IMG/VR virus record: IMGVR_UViG_3300042294_004471
Location: 1-25,501 of that record
Direction: 5' to 3' (one strand)
Origin: a virus
DNA: 25,501 nucleotides
Shown: positions 18,001-23,343 of the stretch, in pieces
Position numbering within the stretch: position 1 is the first letter of the stretch
How the letters are laid out: each line of letters opens with the position of its first letter
The notes under the pieces: model-generated
Told to the model about the DNA's origin: nothing
The model's database searches: none
The model's input: the letters and a program-made list of their open reading frames with translations, nothing else
Program-made: the position numbers and the translations under genes

Positions 18001-18449
18001 AATTGATTAAACATTCTAGAATAATCATCCCAAATTGTAGAATTTTCATTATAATATTCTTCATTATTAGCATATGGATGCCATTTTAATTTTGAAAATT
18101 TTGGATGAGCATAATATCTGTCAAAATTAGTTTCTTTTACACTAAAAAGTAATGGCTGTAAAACTTTTGGATTTCCACTAGGAATAGAACCAATTTGGGA
18201 TAATTCTTTTTTAAGTATGTCATCTTCAGAAAGTTTTTCTGGATTTTTTAAAACATTAAAACTAGGAACAGCGGGAATAAATTTATTTATAGAATTAGCA
18301 TGTTCTTTTAATAAATTATCATATTCCGGACTTACAATTTCTGCAGTACTAGATAAATTTAATGGATTAAATAATGAATCATCAAAAGTAAAAGATTCAA
18401 GATTATTTGATAAATTTTCTGTAATACTTGAAAAATTATTATCTAGCAT
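3087..18449 (-). CDS. Giant virion RNA polymerase fusion protein (5,120 aa) with embedded metallopeptidase
   Basis: One uninterrupted frame closed by TGA. Order of regions: 1-620, with hydrophobic or amphipathic stretches at about 202-234 and 534-557 and the motif EGIQEVSQEAISKG near 490-503; 620-1000, helical; 1000-2000, mixed and unassigned; 2010-2070, likely coiled coil; zincin metallopeptidase with H2149-E-A-F-H2153 and E2212/E2213; polymerase region from about 2290; candidate first barrel near K3449 (VKMSAFPL); second double-psi barrel from RIPSQDNHS (R3830) to the metal-binding loop D3869-F-D-I-D3873; VFGDN domain (4656-4660); acidic C-terminus. The DFDID loop preceded by an RxP segment matches the two-barrel polymerase shown in crAss-like phage phi14:2 (gp66), which is packaged in the virion and transcribes early genes after injection. 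In crAss001 this locus is several genes; here it is one. Cleavage by the internal zincin is possible but unproven. The start overlaps the upstream gene by 11 nt. The catalytic part is GC-richer than the N-terminal third. Confidence 0.93.
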   Translation of the reverse strand: MLDNNFSSITENLSNNLESFTFDDSLFNPLNLSSTAEIVSPEYDNLLKEHANSINKFIPAVPSFNVLKNPEKLSEDDILKKELSQIGSIPSGNPKVLQPLLFSVKETNFDRYYAHPKFSKLKWHPYANNEEYYNENSTIWDDYSRMFNQFGKLTKTGFVSSYRAIGDLFSGNYLSPDLESASEFENAVKIGNSTRGGIGSFTNNLLLQFGYTTGIIGSIAAEELAIAGLTSIAPSSATITAPKFFQNLYKAGDTIADSFAVGRMAKFTRSMLQNIKTADAAKNFWRGLNGAKVAGLFLPETVKAIKTLNSTQNAYQGLTNLAKASKTFGGFYRDLRSLNYALAESKMEGGLTYNNQIANGFAIKTNLYGENLDDNHINEIIQQAERASFRTTILNAPLIYFSNQLVLGNAFGSYNKSLSRALKEVPSGIAGRVLKTSFKDKTGKIISRPFSDAGEGFSAYLKRLKNAGVKGSIKSGAHASLRYFAANFAEGIQEVSQEAISKGVEDYFNAVLENPSSENYDLLNASITSGIASQLNSQGFETFMTGFLMGGLAQLPQKMLFQSVPNIYNQITNKEEFEQFKEQKNNLVSSLVDELNNAYEQNLTNPLESIFNPIKFDLSAQENASQDMFNSINEDSVLDFIDAKDFSKFSSIYKVLNNNSVSFFREQFEDLSKLSDQELLEAFPTFKEEIQSGKMRGRFTDMINNIDLLENQFVNDKNEYVNPFNPNIYKPGTADYHTEQINFFAFEHARYLRMFTKDSFNRSLERVNSIFQNLSTNPISSKITASDITVLLNSKTLLKELKMLESEINLIDDPELKKAKKQKLNDLINLTSAFESEDIDQKNKAFTSYIKNLSQDEFVFDNKIQEAFEQILDYYTLSARASSYAKAIEYLNNPNRVKEITERTKIVYKNAFKNRLEIFKNSIKNHVTKTEQNQLLNKIHDLGIIIEPTEIQEFINTDNVDVLKSFYDENGLINEMPVNILTLINIYKESNLKTTETKETPVKQVDDFLDDILDIVEDTPPVQITNEENNPKIKEVLNNKYNKYVLKQNNLNKLPISINDWRKQKEALNYISAYKKLKALWYQTLPETNKEYNFNNDIGFDNWLESQKENITIEKIFFDTETKISDFINVKIDEENIPESSGRIVNDTFNNVQIVEKITSDDEGNFVPLYTITDKKGNLITQDDAGSYLAFTDINKAKSAAKKLDESNANTDLFTFGGMELSYGTVLIDSKNKKYLVLGTPAEVAKGKKLFLLAFEDIKEGQSKQEKNKLAKKLTESEFKNKYKKETLNFNEVTENTSRLLLDDAVSVYPYVNRSGSQFELIEEANKRLQLILENLTPEQRKNLKLIIKRNSESNKPKGKFKIGDKNPNPYINKLNEPFSIGISLESFDEINSIIINAGLKPTQENIFAFIPNQSIQFVNDKNEVINPLNITKEIIENTFTIYPKQQANAVNTIINNYAIQQAFFEQVADKMEGKDAAVIPISEFTEFGFNLGSSVDLKSNPKPVKELKYNTVDGVKVVMINDTLKNGTRSTRILTDIEDIDEREAFIKKLKQDLAASQPGLFESFQKEQRYFAIIKTPNGIYTGAPLKTRQLEKEEIFNLSRELVEEGVRTINENLDGEGSVETKKIKDKNFNVEFNQAFNKKLYITTNIEGYTVEINVNADGTFRAELYDKKGKSVVGSSYLDEGRQGTLDYQGAEKPDIIERLLDNLQKLGIDKAAEKFKEKKKKDSSVEIPEWTKLKLSINNVRASFVEDANIDTILDNTVTTLNENVRTNYKLRLTADSNVIQEVLLFAATPAVIQQENKVVIEETLTAPVSTDAKDITVKIETYEGVYEDTGETHVVTVRTMADGSKIIQEKIKGDKIPFPPERIKDDQLNLPVENFTSLSKGSLTKISEKIIDSSTTPTDAKADIETKYKREDFPDTQANTRTPVTQKLLDYFAEVLGIPKFTEDLSKGTYVSWLQNANPVGYAIAEKLNAPKQAFDIIAKHDAELAALEAKPAPIAVTTQEVTTPLKKELQQNLARIKEIETEIDTAEPDIVKASELMEDNAERQKLIARNREIQRKLLANKIVSKTLSEQEVADIDEFVIWANDNLPDFISIEDISNLRDNLVTNGVRVGAFVLSMNQIAGGMTVKGTLYTGAKSPYKYHEAFHGVFRSLLSNAQQDKLYKIAEAEVKRKLGDKFEEELGKFRNSADSYKAMSRKALEKEFYEEYMADEFEKFKKDPRSTKTDSAIKNFFNRIIEWIKSLFNRYTPNELQQLFKDIDSGKFKSASPINNRFTDSLATGITLANKIIPVEMIESETGAFGYRTLDNNFARSIVSSISARVIMLEQENKNSNFNIKKAVNDSFNRFKALYSTRREAYKTMELTPEQKRNLRDIEKAFSEFSDFIKEAVYDELKYYEIKSRKIEEDLEDTDDQVGDRLRTTDQYDKDVTSIGGFSSLSSFLRKYIGTTPISEKDQFGNDFLIDAEKDENGEDIEGTGEKLMITVDFATAYNGFLKAVKNLNDPIQILQQLYFFGINNPQTEAVVNKLFLDLGIKWADQLENGQLPQYTAKVIEKFRSGKPLTQKELRQGVKRPLLLQAVLKGFENARVDYLFIHRSTGDQVYTYTAANRDDANTQVDRWGQAYIQKSKVLNTDEGIRNLVVDTFEGLLQRLQFVKDEETSKTSVKKYDDQKLSEFAHETTKILEENLGISLSPKFIEFSVAKNIERPTRYQKALLNANADEKALNYKDIKEIKLIVEGKQDLFTADEGARNRLRKIALGNAAFDENVGASVFKNPNGDLVYAHQLPSFHLKQIAALNDVANNGSKIEELKKSDEYLVNNFLLNSEAFKQLSAEGRLRILRIAGSKTGNIDMDEDGLMSETSGRTPSSGTTYGDSTPREFILNLINSYTYAVDSVSGKVNTISWTKEDGTIEVAALAPVLLRVLEASNTGDMISLPVFKAVDKKGGKTILTEEALDAILNNVAAEFARIQKESNPETATQELHVGYNALAIPNAETGTEEIIPINVTSDSVNKARAFNFHKTGVLLSPLGQKKESRQGIVTIQTSDIKLERIEKGDQTALVYDQKAAEQFIGFTSTGVVRDAIVKTKEGDKNVPKRIIGRGLVRVTPENRERIFEDLKGSISLVQNDQFKYEVRIGTKKFYVESINEQKFLQGKKPMYMYDLMEAGEADVMEQIAGLVGGFEVEGYLNKLTEAARSPEFAGLTFAEAIQKLGIKESELKAFLQNRMDQEFAEFNITLDELVGSQGGLANFLTNGIQTAGGAVTGDAQRSGRLLNIIPEDSAYNLKQIFFNDYINTTAINQILLGDSAYSLKDAVDEIKRAKAQSASYYSAASTVAAPEYGIFKPLQEISLFELTEPIVNATYNAGEVKNADAQLWMTTKAFRHFQYGFGKLTPAQAELFDRIERGEDISAEDIFGTEESTGYAKRQEMLNSQKLVYADGKTFVKMSAFPLLPQFTSLKDSEGNYTIPKPNKVALHNLRVKLEAFEQENNTVSVAAPRSALKMMQKNVSNIHGVTGTTTPLGKNQSVTLNANYLGLQVINPSNKIVITDPTQVKTLVTSEQNDSTEVIINGEKLTLGEVRAAYHKATRDRGNLNYINKRNLVFSFDVDYAMDELQKSIKENAITADLYTYLRYAEASLASTGSSSHLMELFSLDESGNQKYNLNNPLTYDKFLNLFMSYFSKSVFNEKVPGATVSLVSDYGVRVYRRVLSVDENGMPDKHEIITEAQYEAMANKPDIAFNIDEGSYPGNDENIAGLKDAVKKSKGAGVVIIDRLRHNMKEYDSKGKATGQKYGEMLLPPHHKEVMEELQLKGKSIPDVVGKMFAVRIPSQDNHSTYNVKWVDFMPAAYGSSGVFARELIEISGADFDIDKVYMQFKEFYEKNGEFFEYGKKKTEKEQFEDYVQYVNKKVQDTDSVYGEALYKYNGRGTTNALTPEQPVGARAQGFSEEAINALSVLGMPRFYAEYSTYRKKFGHEPYAAAINNDILDYKVALMGNDHVTERKPLFLDKNGRITTVNTGKPALDENGKQKTSVAISYEAADMEVLKDLWDELKTELPEWAALSEEEGIDVDNLYGKLRMFANNKEGSRSIGAVVLPNLYLNLLQEYDVKIASTKINGEEVLPQIEFGGVTFSNFRNTFELNEDGSQGQRTQYILSALITAATDNAKERLLAKLGLNINALSVVANLTALGVPVKTSVLLVNHPVIRQAYFMEANASADKKVSVKTVVQERISALQRTFLENEERKMRTSVTQNSLMEAIETPLIKATATEGDMAELRENGEITKMQVIEEISILEQFLNAAMLSNTTRYMGDIINLTNGLGQGLEAIDKRNEAIENLGLNLSDKEFIALGNNKPMIDARPIFKGDTWQAGYLERFQEFTNFLLPKVVLSASPLFRRVTDEVVYQSTVNSLPYELRDKTKTKIARDFLSYLTIKAYMQNGLVNNSQSVATLTNGLIYNQEGVENITAVVDRLRATEEGANNYFLNSFIITEKASLKGNKTGLNLAGANTFLRYNDSQKLDIQNGFMTLYANPLTRSDAKTLVHYMMVKDGLQYGYKSIVESVAPIALDSYLSHIDTVQAAMERPNDTVFQSTFGMKLDDLVIDFMQGYLTSAPNAYVIKKVRAAIYAPETKGITIEPKVFTKALATSNPEAIYVFGDNVAKQGTVGNSSVRGLDNAFGLFFKKDMNRTESSYYTNAEAGDFITIFDEQVEQLTNMIAEGKQVIFAKDLISTSELADFKKNSPVVFEYVKAKLLQDLQYNIDPKAKKSAEEKKAARIADPAILRAPVHVNASSLVPRLVVDLYAGISRLDKTNAVSSIRNTPAASKLTKQLADTFAKNKKALSRAGFKNIINLKKGSDYHTEVEFPMVVRQNVGSEYKAEYRYYVLAKTQSLFPAENLINFNNKAIGSYAEYIQVDIKGSNAQNPIGFMFGERPTTKELKNFINSINSSDPFDVAFDSIDIDLALDNINLEKGIKISAGSSVVATEKGIQVNGENISKVSESAEFNNQNFVEPEVDETSSEDLIDLSGAIDISANSFFNDLLADTLENTYSELTEWWEINIDDPFSQTALDNRNKLKAYRNNPNIKLKVENLKDFIELFENSQFTNEQEFLDHFNNCYL
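4216..4550 (-). other. VFGDN (macro-like) domain near the C-terminus of the giant protein
   Basis: Within the giant protein, IYVFGDNVAKQGTVGNSS (from about residue 4654) runs into VRGLDNAFGLFFKKDM and a YYTN segment. This is the pattern (VFGDN, glycine-rich turn, R-N-A-x-G) of a small phage and bacterial domain of unknown function, DUF7831 or similar by memory. It recalls macro-type nucleotide or ADP-ribose binding folds. The boundaries are approximate. No catalytic claim can be made from sequence alone. Confidence 0.55.
6831..6962 (-). other. RNA polymerase active-site barrel: RxP segment to DFDID loop
   Basis: Codes residues 3830-3873 of the giant protein: RIPSQDNHS at the upstream end, then VFARELIEISGADFDIDK. 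It mirrors the arrangement in beta-prime subunits, where RQP is followed about 40 residues later by NADFDGD. The three aspartates D3869, D3871 and D3873 would hold the catalytic Mg2+. The isoleucine in place of glycine (DFDID) is characteristic of the crAss-like enzyme. Confidence 0.92.
11811..12005 (-). other. Zincin metallopeptidase active site (HEAFH ... EEYMADEF)
   Basis: Codes residues 2149-2213 of the giant protein. H2149 and H2153 are the first two zinc ligands, E2150 the general base, and E2212 or E2213 in EEYMADEF, about 60 residues on, the likely third ligand, giving a gluzincin-like pattern. The following segment FFNRIIEWIKSLFNRY is shared in form with the 400-aa downstream protein. 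Zincin domains are known in polyvalent proteins and in large crAss-like proteins. The substrate is unknown. Confidence 0.85.
14179..14202 (-). repeat. 24-nt direct repeat, copy B (codes QFVNDKNE)
   Basis: Identical over 24 nt to 16294-16317 and in the same reading frame. It codes residues around 1417-1423 of the giant protein; the context is QFVNDKNEVINPLN. A shorter related string occurs in the 956-aa gene near 18995-19010 (FTNDKNETLN). Confidence 0.7.
16294..16317 (-). repeat. 24-nt direct repeat, copy A (codes QFVNDKNE)
   Basis: Partner of 14179-14202, 2,115 nt away (a multiple of three). It codes residues around 712-718 of the giant protein, context QFVNDKNEYVNPFN. Protein similarity extends a few residues beyond the identical DNA (NEYVNPFN against NEVINPLN). 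Confidence 0.7.
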
Positions 18450-21309
18450 ATTGTTGTCGGTTAGTATTTTCTTTTTGTTCTTGATTTATTGCGTTATTTT
18501 CTAATATTTTTATAGCCTGTAATACATAAGTGTCAATCATATTTTGATTTTCATTTTTATTTCTTAATAAATCACTTAAATTTATTTTATTTTTAAAACG
18601 ATCTTCAAATATACCATTTTTATATTCATAAGGTGTAGTATAAAGTATATAATCACCACTTGAATTTTTTTGAACACTTATTTTTCCACCATTTGGTATT
18701 TCTTTTGTATAAACACTATTATAATTAACTTCAGAAACAACAGTTGAATAATTAAGATTTGGATTATTACGTTTAGGATTTATATCTTGATCTTGTGGAA
18801 AAGATACAACTATAGATTTTATAGGATTATCTTTTGTAAATTCATTGTCAAAAATAATTTTATATCCTGCTTTTTTACCATTTAAATTAAACTCCGGCAA
18901 ATATTGCAATTGCATTCCTGCATTTTTATCTTCACTTTGTAACCTTATAAAATATTGATTTAAAATTGCTTTAGCATCATCTGAATTTAATGTTTCATTT
19001 TTATCATTAGTAAAAGTTACTTGATTTTGAAGTTGTTTTATCAAACTAAAAAAATCATCAGATATATTATCAGGATTTATATAAGTTTCATAAACAGGGT
19101 TATACAATAAACTACCATCATTTGTTGGTGTTAAACCTTCCATCATTATTTTAGGATTAACATATTTATATGGAGATACTGTAGTTTTTTCTTCTGCTGT
19201 TGCTTCTTGTTGAAAATTTAATGTAAAATTTATTAATTCTTTTTGTGCATTATATGCATTTTTAAGTTGATTAGTAAGACTAGAAGTAATAGCGTATTTT
19301 GAAGAAGATTTTGGCATAGGTTTTCCAGTAATTGTTTTTTCTGGCGTAAATGTTTTTTCAAAATCTGTAAGAAGAGAACGATTTTTTTCATCAAATTCTA
19401 CTACCGAAGAAGAATCAAAAATTTGTTTTCCAAATTTGTTTTCATATTCTGCTTTAAACTCTTCAAAACTTTTCATTCTAGAACCATCTGCAACAAATAT
19501 TGAAGGTATCCCTTTATCTAAAGCTTGCTTTATTTTTTTTCCATTATTTGTTTTTAATGCTAAATTAAAATTATAAAAATAATTTTTATTTACATCATCG
19601 TACATTCTATTGTAACTATTTATTTTTCCATCCAAATTAAACATTTCACTAGTAAGTCTACTTATAGTATTTTCATTTAAATTTTTTGGATTTTTACTTT
19701 TAATATCTTCAAAACTATCTTTATAATAATTATATATAGGAGCAAGTTTTTTTATACTTAAATTATTTAATTTTGATTTAAGATCAGTTATATTTCCACT
19801 AAACTTTAATTGCGGTAAATTATATATTAAATCATCACCATTTATTTCTTCTGCTAATTGTAAAGTTAAATCAACAAGATTATTTCTTAAATCTACTCCT
19901 GTATTAATTACTTCAGTATTAATTTCATCAACTGAAATTGTTTTAGTAGTTGGTTCAGCATAAAAATCACTACTAAATAATTGATTTAAATTATTTTTAA
20001 GTTTATTTTTTGAATCATTTTCCGCTTTAAATTTTTCTAAATTTAAATCATATAAATATTCTTGTTCTTTTAAAGCTAAATCATATTTATATTCAGCTTG
20101 CATTTCTTGCATTTTAAAACTATGATCTAATCTTGCTTCAAATTCTTTAAGTTTAAATTCATCAACTTTTAATTTCGTATAAGTGTCTTTATTAGAATAA
20201 CTTAAAGCAGCGTTATATAAATCATTATTTAAATTAGAATTTATTAAAAGATTTGATGCTTTATTTAAAGCTGATTCATTACTTTCTTGTTCTAAAATAT
20301 TATTATTAGCCATGGCTTCTCGCCTTTTTTCTAAATGCGTTTTGATTGCTTCTAATCTAAATTCTTTATCATTTAACATTCTTTCAAATTCACTGCCTGG
20401 AACAACACCTTTTTTACTTTCTTTTTTAAAAAGATTTAACTCTCTTTCTAATTCTTTTATTTCAATTTCATCCTTTACATTAGATTCAGCTAATTTTAAA
20501 TTAATTTCTTGAACTTTATCAATAGCCCATTGTCTTTGTCCTTCATCAAGAGATTTAAATTTTCCTTCTTCTAATCCTTTTTGTGCGTAATTTCTAGCTT
20601 TTACATAAGCATCTATTGAGTAAGCTTGTATAATTGAAGCATCATCTAATAATACATTTCTTACCATTTCATATGCGGGTGTAGTTATTAAATTTCCATT
20701 TTTTTGTTCAACAATAAAATTTCCACTAGGAAATTCCATTATTTTTTGCAACCCTGATTTATTTAAAATATCCAACGCTTTTTCATATAAATTTGGATTA
20801 GGTACATATTTTGCCATAGGCATTTTTATAGCTTTATCTGAATCCGCATTTATAAAATCTTCCATTTTATAATTTAAATATTGAACGCCTTCATTCCAAT
20901 ATAATTTTCTTTTTTCAGGATCTGTAGAATTTAATAAAGAATTTGCATATTCAATGTTTTTTTTATAATCTTTAGTATGCAACATATCAGATACAATCAA
21001 ATTATCTTCAAAAAATGGAGTAAATAATTGTTTAGCTTCAAAAACATTTTCTTCTAAAGAAAAATCTAATCCTGATATTTTTTCAAGTTGCTTACTTAAA
21101 TTATTAGTATATTGATCTCTCTTTAATTTTGTATCATTTCTAGATAAATCAGCATATACTATTTTACTATACAAATCATTTAATCTGTTATAATTTGTAT
21201 TATACTTGTTTGTTCTTGCATCTAAAACATTAGATAAAAATTTATAATCTGGAACAAACGGTTGCCAGTTTGGAAAATAACTTTGTTTTCCGGGAATATA
21301 TATTGCCAT
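18439..21309 (-). CDS. crAss-like virion structural or internal cargo protein (956 aa)
   Basis: Begins MAIYIPGKQSYFP and continues with WQPFVPDYKFLSNVL and NDLYSKIVYADLSRND, an N-terminal pattern I recall as strongly conserved in crAss-like phages directly before the polymerase gene. Residues 85-125 (FEAKQLFTPFFEDNLIVSDM) continue that conserved block. A charged, heptad-like stretch at about 380-435 (LKEFEARLDHSFKMQEMQ, ALKEQEYLYDLNLEKF) is a probable coiled coil. The C-terminal half is Asn/Lys-rich and unassigned. No enzyme motif, signal peptide or clear membrane span is seen. Its position immediately upstream of, and 11-nt overlap with, the injected polymerase gene fits a packaged cargo protein or scaffold for it; in crAss001 cargo proteins are coded near the polymerase locus. 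It starts 3 nt after the 676-aa stop. Structural class is fairly sure, exact role is not. Confidence 0.75.
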   Translation of the reverse strand: MAIYIPGKQSYFPNWQPFVPDYKFLSNVLDARTNKYNTNYNRLNDLYSKIVYADLSRNDTKLKRDQYTNNLSKQLEKISGLDFSLEENVFEAKQLFTPFFEDNLIVSDMLHTKDYKKNIEYANSLLNSTDPEKRKLYWNEGVQYLNYKMEDFINADSDKAIKMPMAKYVPNPNLYEKALDILNKSGLQKIMEFPSGNFIVEQKNGNLITTPAYEMVRNVLLDDASIIQAYSIDAYVKARNYAQKGLEEGKFKSLDEGQRQWAIDKVQEINLKLAESNVKDEIEIKELERELNLFKKESKKGVVPGSEFERMLNDKEFRLEAIKTHLEKRREAMANNNILEQESNESALNKASNLLINSNLNNDLYNAALSYSNKDTYTKLKVDEFKLKEFEARLDHSFKMQEMQAEYKYDLALKEQEYLYDLNLEKFKAENDSKNKLKNNLNQLFSSDFYAEPTTKTISVDEINTEVINTGVDLRNNLVDLTLQLAEEINGDDLIYNLPQLKFSGNITDLKSKLNNLSIKKLAPIYNYYKDSFEDIKSKNPKNLNENTISRLTSEMFNLDGKINSYNRMYDDVNKNYFYNFNLALKTNNGKKIKQALDKGIPSIFVADGSRMKSFEEFKAEYENKFGKQIFDSSSVVEFDEKNRSLLTDFEKTFTPEKTITGKPMPKSSSKYAITSSLTNQLKNAYNAQKELINFTLNFQQEATAEEKTTVSPYKYVNPKIMMEGLTPTNDGSLLYNPVYETYINPDNISDDFFSLIKQLQNQVTFTNDKNETLNSDDAKAILNQYFIRLQSEDKNAGMQLQYLPEFNLNGKKAGYKIIFDNEFTKDNPIKSIVVSFPQDQDINPKRNNPNLNYSTVVSEVNYNSVYTKEIPNGGKISVQKNSSGDYILYTTPYEYKNGIFEDRFKNKINLSDLLRNKNENQNMIDTYVLQAIKILENNAINQEQKENTNRQQYAR

Positions 21310-21312
21310 AGA

Positions 21313-23343
21313 TTAATTTCCAATTTTACCAATATAAAAAGGTATTATGCCTCCTTTTCTTTTTGGATTCATACTTTTATATTCTCTTTGTAGATTTGTT
21401 TCAAAATTTGTTTCAGAATTTGCTTGATTATTATTAAGAAAATAATCAATCAATTCAGGTGTAGGATTTGCAATTCCAAGTTCTTTTAATTTTTCAATAG
21501 CTTTTGTAATTTTTTCAGATCTATTTTCTGAAACAACAGGATCAAATGCTCTTTCTCCAAATTTTCCTATTGTACCACCTGTAGTAGGATCAATTTGAAA
21601 ATAATCTTGAAGTTGATTTAAATTATATGTATTAGCCCGATTAGTCATTGCATTTGATATAGCTTCTGCTAATTGCTCTCTATCAAAATTTCTTTCATCC
21701 ATATAATTTTGAAGAACTTCTTGTGTATCATCATATTCTTTTGTTAAATTTTTTCGTCTTTCAGCATCTAAAATCATATCAATTTGAGCTTGTTGAGATT
21801 CAGCTCTATTAATTGTATTTATATTTCTTTGATTTACTCTAGCTATTTCATTTGCAATTTGAGAAGCTGCTTCTCCTTGCATTTGAGAAATTCTTGCATT
21901 CATAGATTGTGGTCCAGCAAATGCTCCTATTACATCCGTTTGCATCCCAAGTTGTTCATTAATAGCTGCAATAGCTCTAGTTGGATCTTCTAATGTATAA
22001 TTAATATCAATTGGTAATATTGGTGGTTGCCATGGAAAAAATTTATCTCTATTTCGCGAAGCTATTGCTGCTGTTTTAATGGCATCTTGTAACCAAAATT
22101 TTGGCGGTAATCTATTATTTTTAGGTTGTTTAAATTCAAAAGCAAATTCTTCTTCTGGTAGTGTGTAATTTTGAGGACCAAATGGAGTATCATATATTTT
22201 TAATTCTTCGGGTTGTATTACTATTTCTGGACCAGTTTGTAAACTTATACCTAAAGGTAAATGCCCAAGTGTATATGGGCCTAATTTACCGTCTTGTTTT
22301 GCGTTATTTTTATTTCTTGAAAAACCATATATATTAGAGTATTCATCAAGTAACTTTTTTTGTTGTTCTGGTGTATAAGTTGCGCCTTGATTTGATAAAC
22401 CTCTTACTTTAGCAGGTAAATATGATTCATCATACCATTTTTGAAATTTTTTTACATGTGGATTTTCTTCAAATCCATATTTATTAATAGTTTTTTCTAT
22501 ATCATCTAATATTGTTATTAATTGATCACCTTCTTTTGTTGTTGCTCTCCAAGCATTTAACCAATTATTAAAATCATTTGATGTAACATTTCCCCACAAA
22601 CCTTTATTTGGTTGCAATTTAGTATTGTAATCTTTTGCGGGTTCTCCTGTTAATCTATCACCTGTTTCAATTCCTTCTTGAGCTTTAAAAGATTTATTAG
22701 ATTTAATGGAATTAATAAATTCAAAAGGATCTATATTATTAGATAATAAAAACGGATAAGCAGTGGAAGGAACACCATCTGAAAAATTTTTTTTAAGTTC
22801 TTGCATAAACGCAAGTTTTGATAACCCCATTCTATTTTTATCCATCATTAATTCCGCACTTCTTACTTTTATATCATCAGCAAATTCATCTTGTATAGCC
22901 GCAAAATAATTATTTAAATCATATTTTTTAGAAACTTTTGCTGGTGTAATTTTTTTTCTAGATTTAATATTAAATTCAGAAAGTTCTTTTGGAGAAAGTT
23001 TTAAACTTTGAGTGTCAGAAAAAACAAATGATTCATCTGGAAGATTTAAAGGTACACCTCCATTAGAATGTCTTGAACCTTTAATTGTATACAAATTAAA
23101 TAACCCATCATTATTTAAATCGGTTAGTACAGTTTCTCCTCCTTCAGCTTCAAGATTTGCTTCATCTCTAGGAACAGCAGAAAGTGTATGCCTTACATTT
23201 TTTTTAGTTGAAAAATCAACAATGTTATTAGGATATTGTACTAATTGATAATTAGATTGATTTCCTGTTTTTCCTCCTTTTTTTGCTTTTGGAACATTTT
23301 TAAAATAAAAACCTTCTGGCAAATTTTCTATTAATACTTTCAT
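21313..23343 (-). CDS. Virion-type protein with EAEGGE / GGVPLNLP module (676 aa)
   Basis: The N-terminal part holds LEAEGGETVLTD (64-75) and KGSRHSNGGVPLNLPDESF (89-107), a paired glycine motif I recognise as a common module in virion-associated proteins of Bacteroidota phages; its function is unknown to me. Other landmarks: KKGGK (21-25); KAQEG (220-224), shared in form with two neighbouring proteins; W-rich NNWLNAWRATTKEGD (259-273); DGKLGPYT (351-358), weakly like a peptidoglycan-binding repeat; a long helical, Gln/Asn-rich region 480-580 (MQGEAASQIANEIARVNQR); and a basic C-terminus with RKGGIIPFYIGKIGN. No catalytic motif is seen. The start ATG forms a 4-nt ATGA overlap with the upstream 388-aa gene's stop, so the two are translationally coupled. 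Likely a structural or internal virion protein; alternatives such as a tail or ring component cannot be excluded. Confidence 0.72.
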   Translation of the reverse strand: MKVLIENLPEGFYFKNVPKAKKGGKTGNQSNYQLVQYPNNIVDFSTKKNVRHTLSAVPRDEANLEAEGGETVLTDLNNDGLFNLYTIKGSRHSNGGVPLNLPDESFVFSDTQSLKLSPKELSEFNIKSRKKITPAKVSKKYDLNNYFAAIQDEFADDIKVRSAELMMDKNRMGLSKLAFMQELKKNFSDGVPSTAYPFLLSNNIDPFEFINSIKSNKSFKAQEGIETGDRLTGEPAKDYNTKLQPNKGLWGNVTSNDFNNWLNAWRATTKEGDQLITILDDIEKTINKYGFEENPHVKKFQKWYDESYLPAKVRGLSNQGATYTPEQQKKLLDEYSNIYGFSRNKNNAKQDGKLGPYTLGHLPLGISLQTGPEIVIQPEELKIYDTPFGPQNYTLPEEEFAFEFKQPKNNRLPPKFWLQDAIKTAAIASRNRDKFFPWQPPILPIDINYTLEDPTRAIAAINEQLGMQTDVIGAFAGPQSMNARISQMQGEAASQIANEIARVNQRNINTINRAESQQAQIDMILDAERRKNLTKEYDDTQEVLQNYMDERNFDREQLAEAISNAMTNRANTYNLNQLQDYFQIDPTTGGTIGKFGERAFDPVVSENRSEKITKAIEKLKELGIANPTPELIDYFLNNNQANSETNFETNLQREYKSMNPKRKGGIIPFYIGKIGN

